Part shown: in pieces, positions 7,308 to 12,895 of the stretch | Numbering within the stretch: position 1 is the stretch's first letter | How the letters are laid out: the number at the start of each line of letters is the position of its first letter | NCBI GenBank assembly: GCA_024279045.1 | Contig: JAJRRZ010000261.1 | Coordinates: forward strand, 1-13,122 | Reading direction: 5' to 3' | Source of the DNA: Alphaproteobacteria bacterium | GTDB lineage: Bacteria; Pseudomonadota; Alphaproteobacteria; Rhizobiales; Aestuariivirgaceae | DNA length: 13,122 nt | The notes under the pieces: generated by a model | The model's input: the letters and a program-made list of their open reading frames with translations, nothing else | What the model was told of the DNA's origin: nothing | Databases searched by the model: none | Position numbers and translations under genes: made by a program

Positions 7308-8726
7308 TCAGCGCGCCCGGTCGCGGGTGCCAACCAGCTGGTCCTTCACCAGATCAAAATGCTGCTTCGGCTGATGCAGCGCAACCCGCAGCCGCAACCG
7401 CTGAGCCGTCAACTCGCCCATGGCGGCCAGCAACGCATAGGCGCTGGAAACTTTCGCTGCGCGCGCCTTCACCAGCTCCACCCGCGCGTTGTTCAGGGCC
7501 TGGCGGGCATTGAGCACATCCAGCGTGGTGCGCGACCCGGCCTTGTATTCCTCCAGCACGCCCTGATAAGCCAGCCGCGCCGCCTTCACCTGGGCCGAAG
7601 CCGCGCTTATCAGCCGCCTTGCCGCCTGCAGATTGTACCAGGCCTGCACCACCGCCTTGTTCACCGCCCGGCGCGCCACCGCCACCTGCAATCCGGCAGC
7701 CTCGGCCTTGTGCCGCGCCTGACGCACATTGGCATGATTGTAACCACCGCTGTAAAGCGGCACCTGCAACGACAAGCCAATGTTGGCGTCGCGTGTCCTT
7801 GTCGCCCTGCTGCCCTCGGTCTTGTTGCGTGAAAAGCTCAGCGAGCCTTGCAGGTTCAGCTTCGGCAACAGATCACCGAAGGCAACTTCCACCGCGTGCC
7901 GCGCCGCCTCCTCGCCAAAGGCTGCCGCCAGCACCTGCGGATTGCGCCGCGCCGCACGGCTCAGCGCCGCACGCAAGCTGCCCGGCAGAATGCGCGGCAG
8001 GCGCTTCGGAAAGCGCAGGCCCCGCGGCTTGCGGCCCACCACTTCCTCGTAGGCCGCCCGCGAATTCTCCAGATCGGCCTGGGCCTGCGCCAGTTGCGCC
8101 CGCGCCCCGGCCAGCGCCGATTCCGCCTGCGAAACATCGGTGCGCGTTACATCGCCAACGTTGAAGCGGTCGCGCACGGCGCGCAACTGCTCCTTCAGCA
8201 CACGCACGTTCCTGCGCCGCAGCCGCACGATCTCGCCATCACGAACCACGTTCATGTAGGCCAGCACGGCATCCAGCAACACCTGCTGCTCCGTGGCCAG
8301 AAGGTTCTGCCGCCCGGCCTTAACCTGCGCTTTCGCGGCCTTCACGCCGTATTCCGTCTTGAACCCGTCGAACAGCGGCTGCTGCAGGGTGATGGCAACC
8401 TGCTCCTGATCGTAATCCACCCCCTTCTTGCCGCCGGGCACCAGCAGCGGGGTTGTATACCTGTGTCCCAGCGTCGCCCCCGCGGTTACATTCACCCGTG
8501 GCCGCCAGCCGGATTTCGCCTTCGCCACTTCTTCGTCCGTGGCCCGCAGATCCGCCTGCGACGCCATCAATTGCGGATTGTTGCGATAGGCGCTGCTCAA
8601 GGCCGAGGCCAACGTTTCCGCCCACGCCTGCGTGCCCTGGCCTGCCGCCAGCACACCGATCCCCAGCAGCATTGCCCACCATGCACCAGCGGCGCGGCGC
8701 CACCCTCTTGTTTCAGACCGCCTCAT
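7308..8726 (-). CDS. tolC: TolC-family outer-membrane efflux/secretion channel
   Basis: A 472-residue outer-membrane factor that forms the trimeric exit duct of tripartite efflux pumps or type I secretion. It has a basic N-terminus, a hydrophobic core and a signal peptidase site after Ala36 (TQAWA|ETLAS). The mature part begins with the usual SALSSAYRNNPQL helix. The duplicated OEP structure shows in two related beta-strand blocks, ITLQQPLFDG (112-121) and LSLQVPLYSGG (318-328), each followed by long Ala/Arg/Gln-rich coiled coils. No inner-membrane pump or adaptor gene is adjacent, so its partners are encoded elsewhere. ATG 8726 is chosen because the signal peptide starts well there; a GTG at 8762 would add 12 residues. 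A MITE-like element begins 54 bp upstream of the start. Confidence 0.93.
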   Translation of the reverse strand: MRRSETRGWRRAAGAWWAMLLGIGVLAAGQGTQAWAETLASALSSAYRNNPQLMASQADLRATDEEVAKAKSGWRPRVNVTAGATLGHRYTTPLLVPGGKKGVDYDQEQVAITLQQPLFDGFKTEYGVKAAKAQVKAGRQNLLATEQQVLLDAVLAYMNVVRDGEIVRLRRRNVRVLKEQLRAVRDRFNVGDVTRTDVSQAESALAGARAQLAQAQADLENSRAAYEEVVGRKPRGLRFPKRLPRILPGSLRAALSRAARRNPQVLAAAFGEEAARHAVEVAFGDLLPKLNLQGSLSFSRNKTEGSRATRTRDANIGLSLQVPLYSGGYNHANVRQARHKAEAAGLQVAVARRAVNKAVVQAWYNLQAARRLISAASAQVKAARLAYQGVLEEYKAGSRTTLDVLNARQALNNARVELVKARAAKVSSAYALLAAMGELTAQRLRLRVALHQPKQHFDLVKDQLVGTRDRAR

Positions 8727-8779
8727 GCCCTGTCCGCCTTTGCTTGCAATTCCTGCCTGCACCCTTGTCCTGCGTCTCA

Positions 8780-8943
8780 GGACCCGTCCTCAACAAATGA
8801 GTGCTTTTCATGGACATTTGGCTTATCAGCTACGATTTTTCATTCACAGGCAATACGCAGTGCCATTGGCAATAACCAAAAAAACCGTCTGACTCGCAGC
8901 CCATATACCCATGAGAAGCGCTCAAGTTTTGAGTCCAAGACCC
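8780..8943. mobile_element. MITE-like inverted-repeat element upstream of tolC
   Basis: The left arm (8780-8823, reading CTCAACAAATGAGTGCTT in its middle) and the reverse complement of the right arm (8898-8943, ACTCAAAACTTGAGCGCTT) match at roughly 32 of 46 positions by hand alignment. Both resemble the first 45 bp of the element at 12900, and the left half continues to match it through ATTCACAGGCAATA. The 74-bp centre holds the near-palindrome TGCCATTGGCA and no coding sequence. No clear target duplication remains, so the copy is probably old. It lies directly upstream of tolC and may contribute to its promoter. Confidence 0.65.
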
Positions 8944-9067
8944 ATCGCACTACATACACTCTCCTTGCACCAAAACAACTGGCTTCTTGTTCGCGCCGGA
9001 AATTTTTCCACCCTCCTGAGTCCTTTCCACCACATCAACCATTTTGCCCGAAAGCCCCTGCGCCCCG

Positions 9068-9096
9068 TTGCCTCCCGGCACATATTCGCCTATGTA
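9068..9096 (+). promoter_or_regulatory. Promoter of the tRNA-Cys gene
   Basis: TTGCCT (9068-9073), a 17-bp spacer and TATGTA (9091-9096) lie 13 bp upstream of the tRNA. The spacing is ideal and both boxes are near consensus. Confidence 0.6.
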
Positions 9097-9109
9097 AAGG
9101 CCCACGGGC

Positions 9110-9183
9110 GGCCTCGTGGCGGAGTGGTTACGCAGCGGACTGCAAATCCGTTTACCCCGGTTCGATTCCGGGCGAGGCCTCCA
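9110..9183 (+). tRNA. tRNA-Cys (anticodon GCA)
   Basis: A 74-nt cloverleaf. The acceptor stem GGCCTCG (9110-9116) pairs with CGAGGCC (9173-9179), followed by discriminator T (typical of tRNA-Cys) and an encoded CCA (9181-9183). The anticodon loop CTGCAAA carries GCA at 9142-9144 inside the stem GCGGA/TCCGT. The T arm contains GGTTCGATTCC. All arms are intact, and it has its own promoter upstream. It reads against the minus-strand genes on both sides. It is the only cysteine-decoding tRNA visible here. Confidence 0.96.
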
Positions 9184-9252
9184 CACACACATTGTGTGCA
9201 TGACCTCTGCAAACGCAGCGTGTTCGAGGCAGCCTCTCTCTTCATCCTCCCA

Positions 9253-10095
9253 TCAGCACTGCAGATTCATCAAGACGCGTGCCGAAGACGCCGCCATCGG
9301 CCTCAGACCGCAATCCTCAAGCCGCTGCACCAAGGCGCGCACCAGAGCCGCATTGTCTGCAGCCAACCTTCCGGGAGCAATCTCTCTGCCATTCTCGAAG
9401 CCGACGCGCACATGCCCGCCCTGCCGCGCCACCTCCGTCAACACCTCGATCTGCCGCGGGCCAAAGGCGCAGGCCATCCATTCCGCATCGCTGTCGAACG
9501 ATTCATAAGCCTGAAGAAAGCCATCCAGCATGCCTGGCGTGGCGGGCGTGCCGTCATGGCGCCCCAGCACAAACAGCGGAAAAGGCCGCCGCCATGGCAC
9601 GACGCCCTGCTCCACCAGCCGCGCCAGCCGCGCCACTTCCGCCGGTTCGTAAAGTATGAACTGCGGCGCGATTCCCACCTCAGCCATCCAGGCCAGGAAA
9701 TCGGCCACCTGCCGCTGTTGCGTGTCATCGGCATCTTCCGGCAGGAACTCGCGCAAGGCCAGGGACACCCCCTCTGGCCGCACATCACGCACCACCTGCA
9801 TCTGCTGCATGATGTCATGAATGCCGGCAGCCTCGGTGGTGATCTGCAACACCATCTCCCGCCCCACTTCGGCGCGCATGGCCCGCAGCGCGTCGCGGTA
9901 GAGTGTTGCATCCAGCGAATGCCGCCCGGCGGCATCGCGCACGTGCAGATGCACTGCCGCAGCCCCCGCCCGCTGGCAGGCGCACGCTTCTGCCGCCAGC
10001 TCTTGCGCTGTCATGGGCAGGGCCGGATGATCCTCCTTGCCCAATCGCGCGCCATTTGGCGCAACCATGATCAGCACCTGCCCCGCCATGGTCAT
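9253..10095 (-). CDS. BKACE-family (DUF849) beta-keto acid cleavage enzyme
   Basis: The family uses a zinc site to condense a beta-keto acid with acetyl-CoA and split it into acetoacetate plus a new acyl-CoA. The founding member is Kce of lysine fermentation. The protein has 280 residues, a TIM-barrel size. Visible are the N-terminal strand block VLIMVAPNGARLGKEDHPALP, the zinc motif VHLHVRD (His49 and His51) and the late acidic zinc ligand in VRVGFENG (Glu234), followed by GRLAADNAALVRAL. The loop after that glutamate looks shorter than usual. The substrate cannot be assigned: no lysine-fermentation genes are nearby. ATG 10095 and ATG 10089 are both possible; 10089 has GGAG at better spacing (8 nt). 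It lies 59 bp after ccdA on the same strand, perhaps cotranscribed. Confidence 0.88.
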   Translation of the reverse strand: MTMAGQVLIMVAPNGARLGKEDHPALPMTAQELAAEACACQRAGAAAVHLHVRDAAGRHSLDATLYRDALRAMRAEVGREMVLQITTEAAGIHDIMQQMQVVRDVRPEGVSLALREFLPEDADDTQQRQVADFLAWMAEVGIAPQFILYEPAEVARLARLVEQGVVPWRRPFPLFVLGRHDGTPATPGMLDGFLQAYESFDSDAEWMACAFGPRQIEVLTEVARQGGHVRVGFENGREIAPGRLAADNAALVRALVQRLEDCGLRPMAASSARVLMNLQC

Positions 10096-10154
10096 GACTC
10101 CGCTTCTCCGCGAAAGATGTTCGCTCTACGGGAATTTGCCCAAGCGGCAGAAAA

Positions 10155-10910
10155 CTACCGACCGGCACCTGTGGCAAGCCCTTCCAGGTCGGTCAACCAT
10201 GGCATGCGTTCCTGAATCCAGAAACCGATTTCGTTCATCTTGCCGCTGGCAATCAGCAACCCGGCAACGATGAGGAATATGCCGATGATCTTTTCCATCA
10301 GCCCCATGTGCTTGCGGAACTTCGCCATGAACCCCTGAAAGCGGTCGAGAAACGCCGCCGCGACAATGAACGGCACACCGATGCCCAGCGCATAGGCCAG
10401 CAGCAGCATCGCCCCCTGACCCACCGTATCCTGCCCGGCGGCAACCACGAGAATGGCCGCCAGCACCGGGCCGACACAGGGCGTCCAGCCAAAGGCAAAA
10501 GCCAGCCCCGCCACATAGGCGCCCCACACCCCCAATGGCCGCCCACGCGGCTGCAACCGCGCCTCGCGATACAGCAGCGCAATGCGGAACACGCCGAGGA
10601 AATGCAGTCCCAATAGAACGATCAGCCCCCCCGCCACCAGCGAGATCTCGTCGCGATAGTCGCGCAGGAACTGCCCCACCGCATTGGCCGACATGCCCAG
10701 CAGGACGAATATGGTGGCGAACCCCAGCACGAAGAACACCGCCGCACGCAACACGCGCATCGATGCGGTGCGCTCCTTCGCCTCGATCTCCTGGAACGAC
10801 ACCCCGGCGATGAAGGCCAGCGACGGCGGCACGATGGGCAGCACGCAGGGCGACAGGAACGACAGAATCCCGGCGATGAAGGCGCCGGTCAGGCCGATGT
10901 CGAAGTTCAT
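10155..10910 (-). CDS. ccdA: CcdA-type cytochrome c biogenesis / thiol-reductant transport membrane protein
   Basis: CcdA passes electrons from cytosolic thioredoxin across the inner membrane to periplasmic thiol proteins, for example in cytochrome c maturation. The 251-residue protein has six hydrophobic segments. The two redox cysteines are in the family motifs LSPCVLPIVPPS (Cys22) and FGWTPCVGPVL (Cys145), both with the diagnostic Pro-Cys pairs. ATG 10910 is chosen because GGGAGG lies just upstream and MNFDIGLTGAFIAG is the normal N-terminus. A longer frame to 10994 would run into the palindromic element. No thioredoxin-like or ccm gene is adjacent. It diverges from an ArsR regulator and a YeeE-type transporter, which suggests a role in sulfur or thiol chemistry. 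Its 5' leader must cross or start within the palindrome 10954-11120. Confidence 0.93.
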   Translation of the reverse strand: MNFDIGLTGAFIAGILSFLSPCVLPIVPPSLAFIAGVSFQEIEAKERTASMRVLRAAVFFVLGFATIFVLLGMSANAVGQFLRDYRDEISLVAGGLIVLLGLHFLGVFRIALLYREARLQPRGRPLGVWGAYVAGLAFAFGWTPCVGPVLAAILVVAAGQDTVGQGAMLLLAYALGIGVPFIVAAAFLDRFQGFMAKFRKHMGLMEKIIGIFLIVAGLLIASGKMNEIGFWIQERMPWLTDLEGLATGAGR

Positions 10911-10953
10911 GAAGACCCTCCCGTTGCGGAAAATCTTGTTGTCGTTGTCCACC

Positions 10954-11120
10954 CTAGGCTCAGGACTCATAAAGAGGCATGGTAGATGCGTCATTTGCGC
11001 AAAATATCAGCGTTCTTTTGTCCGCTGGGAATACCCGCAGGTATTTCCAAGGGTAAAAGGGCGCTGATATGCAGCGCAAATGGCGCAGATGCCGTGCAAA
11101 TTTATGGGTCCTGAGCCTAG
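10954..11120. mobile_element. Palindromic MITE-like element flanked by CTAG, upstream of ccdA
   Basis: CTAG at 10954-10957 and 11117-11120 flank 159 bp that is one imperfect palindrome centred near 11038. The terminal repeats GCTCAGGACTCATAAA and GCTCAGGACCCATAAA differ at one position. Inner arms include CATTTGCGC and ATATCAGCG on both sides, then CTTTT and AATACC meeting around CGCA. The ends match the IS5-like end at 174 (GGTCTGGACTCAATACC) in G-x-TC-x-GGACTCA. There is no coding sequence. CTAG fits a YTAR target duplication, though being itself palindromic it could also be part of the repeat. The element lies 44 bp from the ccdA start. Confidence 0.78.
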
Positions 11121-11173
11121 GGTTGGCCCACCCTTGGCGGCATTGTCGCGGCCCTGCTCCTGCCTACAGGCAA

Positions 11174-11218
11174 TTTGCAGATATGCAAAGCATATTATAT
11201 AAAGGCCGATGAATATAA
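11174..11218 (+). promoter_or_regulatory. Candidate promoter and operators of the ArsR-type regulator operon
   Basis: TTGCAG (11175-11180), a 17-bp spacer and TATAAA (11198-11203) form a good promoter. Two overlapping perfect inverted repeats fill the spacer: TTTGCA-GATA-TGCAAA (11174-11189) and ATATGC-AAA-GCATAT (11181-11195). A third pair, TTATAT and ATATAA (11195-11200, 11213-11218), spans the likely start site. AT-rich palindromes over a core promoter suit repression by the ArsR protein encoded downstream. Confidence 0.5.
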
Positions 11219-11325
11219 GAATCTCGATGCCGTGCGCGGAATGGCCTGCGCGTGGTGGTGATGTCAGGCGTGCATGTGTCCAGCATCAACCGCGCCCGCC
11301 CCAGCGCCTGAATGGATGACACCCC

Positions 11326-11718
11326 ATGACCAACACTACTGCCAATTCCCTTCCCGGGGCTTTTTCTGCCACCACACAGCCAGCCTCCGAGCGCCCCGAT
11401 GCCATCAGCCTGCGCGATCGCATGGATGATGTGCGTCGCCTGTCGTCCATGCTCAAGGCCATCTCGCACGAAAGCCGGCTGATCATCCTCTGCGCCCTGC
11501 TGGACGGGCCGAAAGCGGTTTCCGAGCTGGAATCCATCCTCGAGCTTCGTCAGCCCGCCGTATCGCAGCAGCTCGCCCGCCTGCGCGGCGACCGCCTGGT
11601 GCGCACCCATCGTCAGGGAAAGATGATCTATTACGCCCTGGCCGACGATGCGGATGTGCGCCGCCTCGTTGCCTTCCTCTGCGAGATGTTGAACAATGGC
11701 GCGCGGGAGGACAATTAA
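11326..11718 (+). CDS. ArsR/SmtB-family repressor, BigR/SqrR-like (probable persulfide sensor)
   Basis: A 130-residue winged helix-turn-helix repressor. The first 36 residues are a non-conserved tail. The domain runs from about 37 to 105, with LKAISHESRLIILCALLDG, recognition helix RQPAVSQQLARLR (75-87) and wing GKMIYYAL (98-105). There is no metal-site CxC of the classic ArsR/SmtB type. Instead Cys56 lies in the second helix (IILCALL) and Cys119 in the last helix (AFLCEML). These are the places of the two cysteines that form a polysulfide bridge in BigR and SqrR, with similar spacing (63 here, 66 there). The neighbouring YeeE-type transporter is a known companion of bigR-like genes. A GGA 9 nt before ATG 11326 supports the start. 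It is probably autorepressing via the palindromes upstream. Confidence 0.88.
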   Translation: MTNTTANSLPGAFSATTQPASERPDAISLRDRMDDVRRLSSMLKAISHESRLIILCALLDGPKAVSELESILELRQPAVSQQLARLRGDRLVRTHRQGKMIYYALADDADVRRLVAFLCEMLNNGAREDN

Positions 11719-11794
11719 CGGGCGCGCCTGACACCCTGCCAGACATGACACTCTTGGGCGCGCCTTGTGAGCCTTGGGGAGGGCGCGCCGCATC
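11719..11794 (+). repeat. Three GGCGCGCC palindromes between the regulator and transporter genes
   Basis: Perfect GGCGCGCC octamers occur at 11721-11728, 11757-11764 and 11782-11789, within 69 bp. The last overlaps the ribosome site of the downstream gene. A few single copies of the octamer or its core occur elsewhere (about 1594 and 6209), so it is common here, but not clustered. Confidence 0.6.
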
Positions 11795-12883
11795 GTGAGC
11801 GACTCGCATCTGCAATTGTTCATCACCCTGCTGGGCTTCGCCGGTGGTGCGGTTTTCGGCTATGCTGCGCGCAGTGCTCATTTCTGCACGCTCGGCGCCA
11901 TGGAAGAAGCCTATTACGGCGCGGAGCGCACGCGCCTGCGTACCTGGCTGCTGGCCATCGCCGTTGCCGTGGCCATTACCCAGTATCTGGACATCGCCGG
12001 ATACATCGATCTGCAGCGTTCCTGGCGGCTGGGCACGCACATCTCGCTGGGCGGGGCCGTCATCGGCGGGCTGATGTTCGGCCTGGGCATGGCGCTGGTC
12101 GGCACCTGCGCCTTCGGCATGCTGGTGCGTCTGGGCGGCGGCGACATGCGCGCGCTGCTCTCCTCGTTGGTGCTGGGCATCGTCGGCTACATGACCATGA
12201 GCGGCATCCTCGCGCCGCTGCGCCTGGCCACGGTGGAGCGCCTTTCCCTCGAGCTGCCGCCACTCTCCACGCAGATGTTGCCTGTGCTGTTGTTAGGCGA
12301 ATCTCCCCTCGCACGGACATTGTTCGCCGCGCTGCTGGTGCTGGGGCTGGGCGGCTGGGCGTTGTCTTCCGCGCGCTTCCGGCGCAAGAATCTGCACATC
12401 CTCGCCGCCCTGGCCTTGGGGCTGGCCATCGGCTGGGGCTGGTGGATCACCTCCACCCTGGGGCAGGAAACACTCTACCCGCAGCAGCCCGATTCCTACA
12501 GCTTCGTGCGGCCCATCGGCCAGAGCATCCTGTGGCTGATGATCTCTACCGGAGCATCGGCAAAGTTCCTGGTGGGTGGCGTGTTCGGCGTCATCGCCGG
12601 AGCCTTTCTCGCCGCCTGGCGGCAGCGCGAGATCATCTGGGAGGCTTTCGACGACGCCCGCGAGATGCGCCGTCACCTGCTAGGCGCGGCGTTGATGGGC
12701 ACCGGCGGCATCATGGCCGGCGGCTGCACCATCGGCCAGGGAATGACCGGCATCGCCAGCCTGTCGCTGAGCGCCTTTCTGGCGCTGGGCGGCATCATCG
12801 CCGGCGCCCTGCTCGGCATCCGCCTGCTCATAGAGGGTGAATGGCCGCGCCCGCCGCGATTCATGCGCCGCCACACCCCTTGA
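11795..12883 (+). CDS. YeeE/YedE (DUF395)-family sulfur-compound transporter
   Basis: A 362-residue inner-membrane protein with about nine to ten hydrophobic segments. The family includes the thiosulfate importer YeeE (TsuA), which moves substrate past three conserved cysteines. All three are here in their motifs: HFCTLGA (Cys31), GTCAFGM (Cys105) and GGCTIGQG (Cys311). The two-fold repeated design shows in GGAVIGGLMFGLGMALVGTC against GTGGIMAGGC. The start is taken as GTG 11795, with GGGGAGGG upstream (11776-11783); a TTG at 11774 would place that ribosome site inside the gene. It lies 76 bp after the ArsR gene on the same strand, so is probably its regulatory target. No TusA-like partner (YeeD/TsuB) is seen. 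The substrate is inferred, not shown. Confidence 0.9.
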   Translation: MSDSHLQLFITLLGFAGGAVFGYAARSAHFCTLGAMEEAYYGAERTRLRTWLLAIAVAVAITQYLDIAGYIDLQRSWRLGTHISLGGAVIGGLMFGLGMALVGTCAFGMLVRLGGGDMRALLSSLVLGIVGYMTMSGILAPLRLATVERLSLELPPLSTQMLPVLLLGESPLARTLFAALLVLGLGGWALSSARFRRKNLHILAALALGLAIGWGWWITSTLGQETLYPQQPDSYSFVRPIGQSILWLMISTGASAKFLVGGVFGVIAGAFLAAWRQREIIWEAFDDAREMRRHLLGAALMGTGGIMAGGCTIGQGMTGIASLSLSAFLALGGIIAGALLGIRLLIEGEWPRPPRFMRRHTP

Positions 12884-12895
12884 GCCGGCACGCTC

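Larger units (their letters stand above)
8727..9109. other. Intergenic region between tolC and tRNA-Cys
   Basis: This 383-bp stretch holds no supported protein gene. It contains the inverted-repeat element 8780-8943 and the tRNA-Cys promoter 9068-9096. I see nothing definite in 8944-9067. Open frames crossing it are non-coding: one is the antisense of the tRNA. Confidence 0.7.
10911..11325. other. Divergent intergenic region between ccdA and the ArsR gene
   Basis: This 415-bp stretch has no supported protein gene. It contains the large palindromic element (10954-11120), the candidate ArsR promoter and operators (11174-11218), and a leader of about 110 nt with a doubtful 36-codon frame (11209-11319). 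Confidence 0.75.

Noticed and set aside
7261..7310. Hairpin just after the tolC stop as a terminator
   Set aside because: The stem is about 4 bp with an 8-nt loop and the following T-rich stretch is interrupted; too weak to call.
8950..9201. An 83-codon minus-strand frame over the tRNA-Cys gene
   Set aside because: It is the antisense of the tRNA; its RPRPESNRGKRICSPLRN stretch comes from the T arm and anticodon arm. Such frames are a well-known source of false hypothetical proteins.
8911..10215. A 434-codon plus-strand frame across the tRNA and the BKACE gene
   Set aside because: It covers a tRNA and the antisense strand of a clear enzyme gene, and has no domain of its own.
10911..10994. 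N-terminal extension of ccdA to the ATG at 10994
   Set aside because: It would translate through the end of the palindromic element and add a polar stretch before the first membrane helix. The internal ATG at 10910 has a strong ribosome site and the family N-terminus.
11767..12840. A 357-codon plus-strand frame overlapping the YeeE-type transporter gene
   Set aside because: It is the same-strand shifted frame of the transporter. Its translation is Arg/His/Ala-rich without domains, while the other frame has clear membrane segments and conserved cysteines.
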